Part shown: piece after piece, positions 1-7,894 of the stretch | How positions within the stretch are numbered: position 1 is the stretch's first letter | Layout of the letters: each line of letters starts with the position of its first letter | Assembly (NCBI RefSeq): GCF_000376785.1 | Contig: NZ_AQXX01000099.1 | Coordinates: 1 to 54,433, forward strand | Source: Hahella ganghwensis DSM 17046 | GTDB lineage: Bacteria > Pseudomonadota > Gammaproteobacteria > Pseudomonadales > Oleiphilaceae | Reading direction: 5' to 3' | Length of the DNA: 54,433 bases | Program-made: the position numbers and the translations under genes | Notes under the pieces: generated by a model | Database searches by the model: none | Told to the model about the DNA's origin: nothing | The model's input: the letters and a program-made list of their open reading frames with translations, nothing else

Positions 1-622
1 CTGCTGATGGCAAGGAAAGAGCTGCAGGTATAGGGGCAGTGAGCCCAGATGACGCCCCACAGGGGGGGAAGATCCAAAATGGCCGGAAAAACACTCTGAA
101 TATTCGGCCATATATCGTCGAGAGTTTGAATTACCTCAGAACCTTGGGGTTATTCAGACTCTCCCTAAGTAAGAGAAGTAAGGAAAACTTAGAAAAGTAG
201 AAACAGACAGAACAGGACACCCGCAAACTAGTTGACGTTCCTCGACTGGCAGGGAAAGTGGCCCAACTGGAGCGAGCAGTGACCAGATTAGGGCAGCAAT
301 GGTGTTGGGGAAGGCCCATGGCGAGGAAGTTGTTCTTAGTCTAGCCCCGCAAAATTTCGACGCCACTTCCTATCACTGAAGTACGTGAAGCCGTTCTACG
401 TTTGCATTATGGCTTAACCGGCCAGTGCCTGATGTATTGCCTATAATTTCCTTATAGATGATGACGTAAGAGTACTTTTTAATTCGATGGCAGCCAGATA
501 AGAGTAGGCTTTACGCGGAAGTTGCATGGCCGTGCTGCTGTTCGCGTTCCTACATTCAACACTTTTAACATACACTCTGGGTAACAAAGGAAGAGCTCCA
601 GATTTATAGGATACTTTGGACA
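1..622. other. Leading noncoding stretch, no supportable gene
   Basis: I see no gene with a plausible start and ribosome site here. The + strand holds an unstarted 47-codon open frame (201-344) whose lysine/arginine-rich helical translation could be a decayed gene fragment, but it is too short to name. A 7-bp inverted repeat, ATGGCCG at 79-85 and CGGCCAT at 105-111, lies near the left edge. The last 60 bases presumably carry the promoter of the Sel1 gene. Confidence 0.5.
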
Positions 623-1183
623 ATGAGTGTAAGAAAGAAAATGCTTGTGAATAGAATACTTAATTCGATGGTGCTTTTTTTTCTGATCGCAAGTTATGCG
701 AGAGGAGATGAAATGCTGGCAAGTGCTGTGAATCACTATAATCATGGCGAGTATGTACAGGCCTACGATATTTTAAGCTCTACGGAAAGTCCTCTATCGC
801 CTGAGGCCAACTATTTATTAGGCCAGATGTATATTTGGGGTCGGGGAGTTGTTAGAAACTCGGGCAAAGCGATGGAACACTTAACGCTGGCATCAAACGA
901 GGGGCTTATCGAGGCTACAAAGCTGCTTGCAGGGAGATATTTATTTGGTATTGATGGAGTAAATATTAATAAAGCCCTTGGAACAAAAATGTATGAAGAA
1001 GTGGCGGAAAAAGGAGATGTTGATTTCCAATTGGACCTTGTACACATGTTCAGTCATGGTATTGGAACAGAACAAAGTTGTGTAAAAGCTAGATACTGGC
1101 TTGGGCGGCTCACTGCTAAAGGGTATGAGGATATTAAGTCGAAGCAGAAAGTGCTACTGGAGTCAGGGTGTAAGCTGGAGTAA
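623..1183 (+). CDS. Secreted Sel1-like repeat protein
   Basis: 186 residues. The N-terminus is basic, then hydrophobic (residues 14-26, ending YARGDE), which reads as a Sec signal peptide, so the mature protein is probably periplasmic. Residues about 55-175 form three degenerate Sel1 (TPR-like, 36-residue) repeats, recognisable by the LLGQMYIWGRGV, LLAGRYLFGIDGV and MFSHGIGTEQSCVKARYWL stretches. Sel1 proteins are protein-protein scaffolds; no enzymatic role is implied. Two cysteines in the last repeat (CVKARYW and the C-terminal GCKLE) could form a disulfide. Start: ATG 623 has a GGA about 12 bases upstream; ATG 641 is an alternative that leaves a shorter signal peptide. It stands alone, so its partner is unknown. 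Confidence 0.75.
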   Translation: MSVRKKMLVNRILNSMVLFFLIASYARGDEMLASAVNHYNHGEYVQAYDILSSTESPLSPEANYLLGQMYIWGRGVVRNSGKAMEHLTLASNEGLIEATKLLAGRYLFGIDGVNINKALGTKMYEEVAEKGDVDFQLDLVHMFSHGIGTEQSCVKARYWLGRLTAKGYEDIKSKQKVLLESGCKLE

Positions 1184-1392
1184 AAACAGTCTTCAGTCTG
1201 GCTCACTGGCGGCCAAGGCATCTGGTCTCAGTGTTGAATAAAGGTCTGCATCCACACCTGCAACATTTCATCTTGTTTATTCACCTATACCCAAGCCATT
1301 ATAGCTCTGCACAAGCCACTGCGGGTCCGTCCGGGTCCCTGCAGTAAAGCCTTGTGCTCAGGAAGTATAATGAAAGAATAATAGGATGAAGT

Positions 1393-2256
1393 ATGAAGAA
1401 ATCTTTTTTGTCGTTAATACTGGGAGTACTACTGGTAATACTGCATTCGGGGAGTTATGCCGCAGCCGAAAACGGTTTTACCATTCGCGCCGGGGATCAG
1501 ACGGTGCATTGGACCAAAGAACAGTTATTGAGTCACCCTGCGAAACAACAGCTCACCATTCCCCTTCTGAATTATCCCAATCAAACCTTTCCCGTTGATG
1601 TTGTACCGGTTGCAGAGCTATTTCAGGAAATAGATCTGCCGGATTCCTCTGTGTTGATATTCACCTGTCTTGATGGATATTCCGGGGTGCTGGAAAAGAC
1701 GTATCTGCTCAATGAAGATAAGGACGGTGCTCGTGCCTATCTGGCGATAGAGCCTGAAGACCACAAGTGGCCGCCGTTGCCGAAGGAGGCGAATACCACA
1801 AAGCAGAGTGCGGGGCCCTACTATCTTGTATGGACCAATCCGGAGAAATCGGGTATTCCTCCGGAATTCTGGCCCTATCAGCTAAGTTCTCTGGACGTGA
1901 AGGATGACCTTGCTGTTCTGTTTCCGGGAATCATGCCTGCCGATCACATTGCCCCCAATGATCCTGTGCGTAAAGGGTTCCAGGTGTTCAAGACCCGCTG
2001 TATGCATTGTCACCAGATCAACGGTCAGGGGGCTGCGAATTTGGGGCCAGACCTTAATCAGCCGATGAATCCTACGGAATATTTTAATGAAGCAGCGTTT
2101 AAGCGATTTATTGAAGATCCGACATCTGTACGTCAGTGGCCGGGAATGAAAATGCGGTGGGTGAAAGACAATATTTGGGAGGAAGGGGAGATCGACCATC
2201 TGGTTGCCTATTTAAAACATATGGCTGACCGAAAGTCTGGTAATGATGCGAGATAG
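1393..2256 (+). CDS. Periplasmic c-type cytochrome with N-terminal oxidoreductase-like domain
   Basis: 287 residues with a Sec signal peptide (about 1-24, ending SYAAAE). Residues about 28-175 resemble the molybdopterin-oxidoreductase/sulfite-oxidase type fold seen in some standalone proteins (FTCLDGYSG and YYLVWTNPEKSG segments), but I see no cofactor ligand that proves molybdopterin binding. Residues about 190-280 are a class I cytochrome c domain: C203-M-H-C206-H207 binds heme, and the WPGMKM segment near residue 248 supplies a methionine axial ligand. Expected role: electron carrier or sensor in the periplasm. Start ATG 1393 follows AGGATGAAGT; the overlapping frame from 1386 is a shadow. 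It converges on the MarR gene across a large inverted repeat. Confidence 0.8.
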   Translation: MKKSFLSLILGVLLVILHSGSYAAAENGFTIRAGDQTVHWTKEQLLSHPAKQQLTIPLLNYPNQTFPVDVVPVAELFQEIDLPDSSVLIFTCLDGYSGVLEKTYLLNEDKDGARAYLAIEPEDHKWPPLPKEANTTKQSAGPYYLVWTNPEKSGIPPEFWPYQLSSLDVKDDLAVLFPGIMPADHIAPNDPVRKGFQVFKTRCMHCHQINGQGAANLGPDLNQPMNPTEYFNEAAFKRFIEDPTSVRQWPGMKMRWVKDNIWEEGEIDHLVAYLKHMADRKSGNDAR

Positions 2257-2302
2257 GCAGGTTTTCTCAAACGCATTATCGGTGATCTCCGTCTGACTTT
2301 CC

Positions 2303-2363
2303 TGAGACTCTCATGTCTGGTTCTTGTCACTCAATTAACACACGACAAGTTCTGAGAGTCTCA
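2303..2363. repeat. 61-bp bipartite inverted repeat between convergent genes
   Basis: Perfect 11-bp arms TGAGACTCTCA (2303-2313) and TGAGAGTCTCA (2353-2363) enclose a second perfect pair, CTTGTC (2323-2328) and GACAAG (2344-2349). It sits between the convergent cytochrome gene and the MarR-type gene. It could act as a bidirectional terminator, although only a short T stretch (ATTTC) follows on the + strand. A REP-like or mobile palindromic repeat is the alternative; I found no second copy in this window. Confidence 0.6.
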
Positions 2364-2392
2364 TTTCATGTCATCCTGGCGACTTCTTTTGA

Positions 2393-2968
2393 TCACACTT
2401 CGCCTTCTGGCGCTTGATGCTCGCGACAGATCAATTCTACTTCGTAATCCGACAGGGCTGTCTTGACCAGATTGCAGTAGTAATCTCCCGTGTTTGTCCG
2501 GGTGTTGTAGCGACAAGTCTTACAGACGCCGAACGTCTTCATATTGTTGGCTTTGAGCAAGCTGAGAATTAACCTCGCCAAAGCTGCTGTGATGTCTTTC
2601 CGCTCGCTCCCGGTCAAGTCTTTACAGGCATTCAGGAACACCTCACTGGGTATGATCTCTTCCAGTAACTTTTGTCCTTGCTCGGTCAACACCAGGTGTG
2701 TTGATCGCCGGTCCTTCTCGTCGTTTTTTTTAACCAGTAACTCTTTCTTCTCTAACACCTTGAGGGTCTGAGAGACCGTCCCTTTGGTTTGTCCCAGATA
2801 CTCTGTGACTGCCATAGGGGTGTCTGAAAATCGATTGCTGACTGAGAGATATCGCAATACTTCCAGTTGCACGGGTTGCAGCCCGTACTCCAACCCGGCT
2901 GTTCGGGAGTCCAGTCTTAGCAGTTCGCTCAATCTCTCGACATGACCATAAATAATGTTCGTATTCAT
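2393..2968 (-). CDS. MarR-type winged-helix regulator with cysteine-rich C-terminal tail
   Basis: 191 residues. Residues about 25-115 form a MarR winged helix: recognition region TKGTVSQTLKVLEKKELL and the wing with the DEKDRRSTHLVLT signature. MarR proteins are normally about 140-160 residues; the extra 45 residues hold CKTCRYN, YYCNLVK and LICREHQ, giving four cysteines (C-x2-C, C, C) plus a histidine. That pattern suggests a metal or iron-sulfur site, or a redox switch (inference). The gene is divergent from the CxxC-containing thioredoxin-like protein at 3097 and shares its 128-bp control region, so it most likely controls itself and that operon. The start matches ATG 2968, next to the operator-like repeats. 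Confidence 0.8.
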   Translation of the reverse strand: MNTNIIYGHVERLSELLRLDSRTAGLEYGLQPVQLEVLRYLSVSNRFSDTPMAVTEYLGQTKGTVSQTLKVLEKKELLVKKNDEKDRRSTHLVLTEQGQKLLEEIIPSEVFLNACKDLTGSERKDITAALARLILSLLKANNMKTFGVCKTCRYNTRTNTGDYYCNLVKTALSDYEVELICREHQAPEGEV

Positions 2969-2978
2969 GCCGGATATA

Positions 2979-3051
2979 GTATCGAGTAAAAACTATCTTG
3001 ACAAGTCAAGAATATCGATGCAATCTGAATAAGGTATCGAGTCGAGACTAT
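2979..3051. promoter_or_regulatory. Putative operator/promoter region of the MarR-type locus
   Basis: Two copies of GTATCGAGT-N4-ACTAT occur at 2979-2996 and 3034-3051, 55 bp apart and in the same orientation. Between them is the inverted repeat CTTGAC-AA-GTCAAG (2997-3010), whose halves contain TTGACA-like -35 hexamers on each strand (TTGACA at 2998-3003 on +; TTGACT at 3009-3004 on -). Paired sites over a divergent promoter fit autoregulation by a dimeric MarR protein. Which element is bound is not shown by the sequence. Confidence 0.5.
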
Positions 3052-3096
3052 AAGATTGTGAATGAGATATTAATCAGAGTTGAAAGAGGTTATGTC

Positions 3097-3348
3097 ATGA
3101 AAGAAGCCGTTTTTTATCACGCAGGGTGTGCTATCTGTAAAGAAGCGGAGTTGCAGCTGTTGGACGTATTGGATAAGCAGCTTGTAGCGTTGAGGGTTAT
3201 CAATTTGGCAGAGTCGCCTTCGGAAATTGAACCAGCGGAAGAGCTGGGAGTTAAGTCTGTACCTGCACTGGTGTTAGATGGTGGTGTCTTCCATATCAAC
3301 TATGGGGCGTCTGTAGATGATGTGAAAGCAAAGGGAGTATCAAAATGA
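3097..3348 (+). CDS. Small thioredoxin/glutaredoxin-fold protein with CxxC motif
   Basis: 83 residues from ATG 3097. The longer open frame from a TTG at 2998 would run through the operator repeats, while ATG 3097 has AGAGG 8-12 bases upstream. The start of the protein, VFYHAGCAICKEAE, has the beta strand then C-x2-C active-site layout of thioredoxin-fold proteins, and VKSVPALVLDGG supplies the conserved cis-proline (V-P). A cytoplasmic thiol-disulfide or persulfide-handling role is likely; no signal peptide is present. Its stop overlaps the start of the next gene by 4 bases, so the two are translationally coupled. It probably works with, or signals to, the cysteine-rich MarR regulator encoded divergently. 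Confidence 0.75.
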   Translation: MKEAVFYHAGCAICKEAELQLLDVLDKQLVALRVINLAESPSEIEPAEELGVKSVPALVLDGGVFHINYGASVDDVKAKGVSK

Positions 3349-4103
3349 GAAAACTTTCTCTATTGGTCTCATTGCCAGCATTGATCGCGGCAGGGGCATC
3401 GTTATCTAGTCTGTCATTTGCGCATGAGCATCATTCCAGTGGCATTCAGACTAAAAAAAGTGAGGCAATACTTGCTCCTTTTGACATCGTGCATACTCGA
3501 ATTACCACCAATAAGAATGTTGCTACTTTTCATATGGCGGTGTCAGGCAAGGCGGGAGATCTGAAACCATCAGCTTCAGGGAAACTGGCTGGTAGTGAAG
3601 TATTTTCTTATGTCTGGCCAACATCACTTGATAGCTATGAGGTAGGGTTTGAGCACAATGCCGGAATATTGGCGCTGGCAGTAACCTCTCACCCTGACTT
3701 TGATGACACTCCGCTGTTTGATGAAAATGGTGATGGTGACACCGGAAACGACGGTAATCTTTGGCATAGCCATTGGGTGGTATTGCAGCCGAATGAGCAG
3801 TGTGGAAAAGGTGCATTGGGAGTTGTGGATATTCCCAAAGATGCCAAACCTCGCCTGCCGAAAACTTGGCCAGGGTTGCCTATCTTACTGGATAGCCCAG
3901 GTTGGAACCCGACGTTTAATACTGAAACGGTGGAAGTCAGGATTCCGTTTGATGATATTGGAGTCATCAATGAGGCCAGCTTTGATGGCGTAACCGCTGG
4001 ACTGCGAGTGAATCAGAGCGTTCATGCACCTTTGCTTTGCGTCGTTGATGTCATGAAGGTTGCCTCGGGAAATCTCAGTCTACCGGGTAAAAGCAATCAG
4101 TAA
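3345..4103 (+). CDS. Unknown secreted protein, His-rich N-terminus
   Basis: 252 residues, family not recognised with confidence. The N-terminus is a clear Sec signal peptide (about 1-26, ending LSFAHEHHSSG), so the mature protein starts with a small histidine cluster HEHH. The body is rich in beta-type sequence, with an Asp/Gly-rich stretch (LFDENGDGDTGNDGN, about 125-139) that looks calcium-binding, then LWHSHWVVL, and two cysteines (NEQCGKG and LLCVVD) that could pair. It is coupled by a 4-bp overlap to the CxxC protein upstream, so a periplasmic metal- or redox-linked job under MarR control is a reasonable inference. A stem-loop follows its stop. Confidence 0.7.
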   Translation: MRKLSLLVSLPALIAAGASLSSLSFAHEHHSSGIQTKKSEAILAPFDIVHTRITTNKNVATFHMAVSGKAGDLKPSASGKLAGSEVFSYVWPTSLDSYEVGFEHNAGILALAVTSHPDFDDTPLFDENGDGDTGNDGNLWHSHWVVLQPNEQCGKGALGVVDIPKDAKPRLPKTWPGLPILLDSPGWNPTFNTETVEVRIPFDDIGVINEASFDGVTAGLRVNQSVHAPLLCVVDVMKVASGNLSLPGKSNQ

Positions 4104-4127
4104 ACTTCGTCAGTCCATGATGCTGGA

Positions 4128-4153
4128 GAGGGGAGGTTGATATTCTTCCCCTC
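4128..4153 (+). terminator. Stem-loop after the MarR-controlled operon, weak terminator candidate
   Basis: GAGGGGA (4128-4134) pairs with TCCCCTC (4147-4153) around a 12-base loop, 25 bases after the stop codon. There is no T run behind it, so intrinsic termination would be weak. Confidence 0.35.
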
Positions 4154-5115
4154 ATGGCCATCGAGCCAAACTTGTTAGCAGCCTCAATCCAGGTATAAGA
4201 CTTGAAAGTAACTTTTAAGTAAAGCGATTTTCAACTCTTTATAAAAATCGATTATAAGACATGTAGTATTACTTTGCTGTTCCAGGGTTGTTTACTTATC
4301 TGTGAATAGATAGATTTTATATGACAATATTGTCGCAATGTTCGTTAAATTACACTTTGTTTCTTTTTTAAGTAAAAACTATATTGTGTCTCGAAATATA
4401 GTGGCATGTTCCTTATGTTATAGGCAACTATATATTTTTAAAAGGATTTATAAATAACGTTATGAATATATAAGATATAATGTCTTATATTTTATAGCGG
4501 GTAATACCTATAAAGTTTTTTTATATTTGTCGACTCAGAACGTTGACGGCTGAATGTTTTCTAACCTAATCTTTTCTTCACTTGTTAGTTAAGTTATCAG
4601 GAAGCACAAGGAAAACTAAGTAATACAAAGTCGCTTTTACTGGTATCTAACAAAACAAGCTGGCGCAGTGGCGTCAGGTTGTGTGATTCAAGGGAGGACC
4701 CCTTTCATAAAACATATGAACGAATGATCACAACCTCCGCTCTGTGAGACAGGGATGGGCAAAGTTGTACTTGGACGTTTGGTTAAAAAGATAAGTTTGA
4801 GCTGCTTAATACAGTAATAAATCAGCTCAACGCGACAGGGATATTTGATAGTCAGATAACAAACGGGTTTTATAAAAGCCTTATAAAGACTTTTACAGGG
4901 ATTGTGGAGTTTAGTTCGCCGTCAGCTTCACCGAATTTAGGTTAGATACAATAACCTGCAACAATTCCGCTTATCTCAGGCATTAAAAATATCCATCTCC
5001 TGAGAAGCAAATCTGTTTATTACTGGCAATTCGAGATTCCAGGCGAATTGTCTGATTTGCAAAATGTCAGTCTGCTCTTGCCCGGGTTAACACACCTACA
5101 CCGGAGTTATTCAGC
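4154..5115. other. AT-rich noncoding leader region upstream of the M4 protease
   Basis: Nearly 1 kb without a supportable gene on either strand, strikingly AT-rich from about 4200 to 4520. It holds many inverted repeats: CGATTTT/AAAATCG (4225-4231, 4244-4250); TATAAGA-type 8-bp arms at 4468-4475 and 4483-4490 with TATAAT (4476-4481) in the loop, a possible -10 element; the compound hairpin at 4676-4736; AGGTTA/TAACCT (4939-4944, 4952-4957); and TCTCAGG/CCTGAGA (4974-4980, 4999-5005). The likely role is complex control of the secreted protease, with a long structured untranslated leader or a small RNA as options. Confidence 0.45.
4676..4736 (+). other. Compound hairpin in the protease leader
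   Basis: AGGTTGTG (4676-4683) pairs perfectly with CACAACCT (4729-4736); inside it TTC/GAA (4687-4689, 4722-4724) continues the stem and AAGGG/CCCTT (4690-4694, 4700-4704) forms an inner hairpin with a 5-base loop. A folded RNA element about 380 bases upstream of the protease start is plausible, but no known riboswitch or RNA family is recognised. Confidence 0.35.
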
Positions 5116-7329
5116 ATGTCTGATCGACAAATAAAAAATAAAGTACTGATGTTGGGTCTTACGCTTGCTGCCGCCCATACCATGGCTGCGGAGCGAATCG
5201 ATCTGCGTACGCATCAAGATACTATGTTCTCAATCTCAGGTGCGACAGCCACCACAATGAGCAACGAAGCCATTTTGGGGCTGTTCGGAGAAGATGGTAT
5301 TGAGACCCTTTCCAAACGCACGGAAGCCAGCGGCCGTACCTATGAACGTTTGCAGCAAACCTATCAGGGACTGAAGGTTTTTGGTGAACATATCATTATG
5401 GTTCGGGACCAGAACGGTGAAGTTGTCCACATGAATGGAGGCCTGATACAGGGTGTCCAGGCGGATATGGATAATGGATTCGTACCTGGTGTACGCGCGA
5501 CTATCTCTGATAAAAAAGCAATGGAAATTGCCAAGCAGAACAGTGGACTGGCCTTCTTCAGGTCGCCACAGTTTCAAAACGAATCCTCGGAGCTCATGAT
5601 CTATTTCGACGAAGAAACAGATCAGGCTCGCCTGGCATATGTCATCAACTACTTCGTAGAGGCCGCCCAGGGAGCGCCCGAGCCGAAGCGTCCCTTCTTC
5701 ATCATTGATGCTCACAGCGGTGAGATCATTAAGACCTGGGATGGCTTGACCACCAGAGACGCCACTGGTCCTGGCGGAAACGAGAAGACTGGGCGTTATG
5801 AATATGGCACTGACTATCCCGCATTTGAGGTAGATGATGCCTGTCGGATGACGACGGCCAATGTGGAAACCATCAACCTGAATCACGGGACCTCCGGTGG
5901 AAGCATCCATCAGTTCACCTGCCCCAGAAATACTGTTAAAGAAATCAATGGTGCGTATTCTCCCCTGAATGACGCGCACTTCTTCGGTATTGAAGTGTTC
6001 AAGATGTACAATGAGTGGTTCAACACGGCACCATTGAATACCAAGTTAAAGTTACGGGTTCATTACAGCAACGGATATGAAAATGCCTTCTGGGATGGCA
6101 GTCAGATGACGTTCGGTGATGGCGCCAGCTACTTCTATCCTCTGGTGGATATCAACGTGGTGTCCCATGAGGTGTCTCACGGCTTTACGCAATTCAACTC
6201 GGATCTGGTTTATGAAAGACAGCCGGGCGGGATCAACGAAGCTTTCTCTGATATGGCTGGTGAAGCCGCGGAATTCTTTATGAGTGGTGAGAACGACTTC
6301 TACGTCGGCGCTGCGATCATGAAGAACGGCGACGGTCTGCGCTATATGGATGATCCTACCCGAGACGGTCGTTCCATTGGACATGCCGACGACTATTACG
6401 ATGGTCTGGATGTGCACTACAGCAGCGGTGTCTACAACAAGGCGTTCTATCTCCTGGCGACTTCCAGTGGATGGGATACCAAGATGGCATTTGAAGTGTT
6501 TGTTCGTGCGAACCAGACTTACTGGACGCCAAACACTGATTTCAATGATGGTGCCTGTGGTGCAGAAAATTCTGCTGAAGACCTGGGTTATTCAAAAGAT
6601 GACGTGACTGCGGCATTCACTGAAGTTGGTGTCAGCTGTGATGGAACACCTCCGGATGACCAGGTTATCCAGATGGAGAAAGGAACACCGATCGCTGACA
6701 TCAGTGGTGGCCAAGGTTCCCAGAAATTCTACTCTCTGGAAGTGCCCGAAGGTGCGACTAACCTGAAATTCAATATCAGCGGTGGCTCTGGCGATGCTGA
6801 TATGTATGTCAGGAAGGGAGCTAAGCCTAGCACCAGCACCTACGATTGCCGCCCATATGAAAACGGTAACGATGAAGAGTGTGGCTATGAAACTCCTGAA
6901 GCAGACACCTACTACGTCATGATTCGTGGTTATAGCAGCTACTCTGGTGTATCCCTGGTTGCTGACTATGAGGGTGATGATCCTGGCACAGGTGAGTTTG
7001 AGAATACCGACAACTACGATATCCCTGACTACAACTCCACTGGCGTCAGCAGCCCGATCGAAGTGAAAGGTGTGGGTTCTTCCTCCTCTGTTAAAGTCAC
7101 GGTCGATATTGTTCATACCTATGTAGGTGATCTGATCGTCGAACTGATCGATGCCAGCGGTAACAGCTACATGCTGCATAACCGTGCTGGCGGCAGCTCT
7201 GACGACATCCACAAAACCTATACTGTTGATCTGGATGGTGGCTCAGTTGACGGCACCTGGCAGTTGAGAGTGAAAGATCGCGCATGGCGTGATGTGGGTT
7301 ACATTGATGCATGGAAGTTGTCTTTCTAA
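5116..7329 (+). CDS. Secreted M4 zinc metalloprotease, vibriolysin type, with PPC and P domains
   Basis: 737 residues. Signal peptide (about 1-25, ending HTMAAE), then an FTP/PepSY propeptide to about residue 214, where mature vibriolysin-type enzymes begin (ATGPGG). Catalytic domain about 216-515: H351-E352-x2-H355 and E375 (GGINEAFSD) bind zinc with the exact 19-residue spacing of thermolysin-type enzymes, and H434 (DVHYSSG) is the transition-state histidine. C-terminal additions are a PPC (bacterial pre-peptidase) domain from about 520 to 620, with a cysteine pair (YDCRPY, DEECGY), and a proprotein-convertase P (jelly-roll) domain from about 628 to 737. Both are usually substrate- or surface-binding and may be processed off. 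Expected function: extracellular digestion of proteins. Start ATG 5116 has GGAG about 10 bases upstream; terminator hairpins follow. Confidence 0.93.
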   Translation: MSDRQIKNKVLMLGLTLAAAHTMAAERIDLRTHQDTMFSISGATATTMSNEAILGLFGEDGIETLSKRTEASGRTYERLQQTYQGLKVFGEHIIMVRDQNGEVVHMNGGLIQGVQADMDNGFVPGVRATISDKKAMEIAKQNSGLAFFRSPQFQNESSELMIYFDEETDQARLAYVINYFVEAAQGAPEPKRPFFIIDAHSGEIIKTWDGLTTRDATGPGGNEKTGRYEYGTDYPAFEVDDACRMTTANVETINLNHGTSGGSIHQFTCPRNTVKEINGAYSPLNDAHFFGIEVFKMYNEWFNTAPLNTKLKLRVHYSNGYENAFWDGSQMTFGDGASYFYPLVDINVVSHEVSHGFTQFNSDLVYERQPGGINEAFSDMAGEAAEFFMSGENDFYVGAAIMKNGDGLRYMDDPTRDGRSIGHADDYYDGLDVHYSSGVYNKAFYLLATSSGWDTKMAFEVFVRANQTYWTPNTDFNDGACGAENSAEDLGYSKDDVTAAFTEVGVSCDGTPPDDQVIQMEKGTPIADISGGQGSQKFYSLEVPEGATNLKFNISGGSGDADMYVRKGAKPSTSTYDCRPYENGNDEECGYETPEADTYYVMIRGYSSYSGVSLVADYEGDDPGTGEFENTDNYDIPDYNSTGVSSPIEVKGVGSSSSVKVTVDIVHTYVGDLIVELIDASGNSYMLHNRAGGSSDDIHKTYTVDLDGGSVDGTWQLRVKDRAWRDVGYIDAWKLSF

Positions 7330-7342
7330 TCATCTGACCAAC

Positions 7343-7402
7343 GCCGGGAGATTATCACCCGGCATCTGATACAGGCCCGGAGACATTCGTCTCCGGGTTC
7401 TT
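7343..7402 (+). terminator. Tandem terminator hairpins after the protease gene
   Basis: Hairpin one: GCCGGG (7343-7348) with CCCGGC (7358-7363). Hairpin two: CCCGGAGA (7376-7383) with TCTCCGGG (7390-7397), 6-base loop, followed by TTCTT. The second has intrinsic-terminator shape. Confidence 0.75.
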
Positions 7403-7894
7403 CCGGAACTCTCTCCTCTTTCAATGCTTTCTCATTCGCTCACTGCACTTTCGTTCACTTAAAGAAACATCACTTCCTGCCAAAAGGGATAATACCAAGT
7501 CACTACCTGTCATGGGTTTCTTGAGCCCTTACCGCCATTAATAACCAAAAAAATACCAAATTATCGGGCAATACGAAAAAGTGTTGTCTTAAAGGTATTC
7601 TATTGGTATGTTAAAAATGAATTGGTTGTTAGTTATAGGTATTGCCTGGGTTCATAGAGATGGCCCGTCACTGGATAACAAGAAAGAAAAAAACCGAGAT
7701 GCAAACGTAACAACCAGCGTTCTCATACCAGCCTGTCGATGAGGCAGGGTCTGGCGGCAGGATAAGGACTGGCGAAAGGAGAGAGCGTTGGCTTTATGGC
7801 CAGCTAGTTGTGCAGTCATGTTGGCACCGAATTTATAACAAGAAAGGTGTAAGACGAACGCCTTCCAAGGCACAACAAAAAGGAGAACCTTCCG
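7403..7894 (+). promoter_or_regulatory. Control region of the chitobiase gene with repeated GGTAT motifs
   Basis: No gene here. A candidate promoter is TTGTCT (7584-7589), 17 bases, TATGTT (7607-7612), about 280 bases before the start codon. Five copies of the GGTAT/ATACC core cluster around it: ATACCAA at 7492-7498 and 7553-7559, GGTATT at 7594-7599, TTGGTAT at 7603-7609 overlapping the -10, and GGTATT at 7638-7643. This clustering suggests binding of a sugar-responsive regulator; the identity of the regulator is not visible. The chitobiase ribosome site AAGGAG lies just before 7895. Confidence 0.4.

Noticed and set aside
201-344. Possible transposase remnant in the left edge
   Set aside because: A 47-codon frame without start or recognisable motif; too weak to call a mobile element.
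5236-5979. 247-codon open frame antisense to the M4 protease
   Set aside because: Wholly inside a well-supported gene, with composition explained by the opposite-strand codons and no ribosome site or family.
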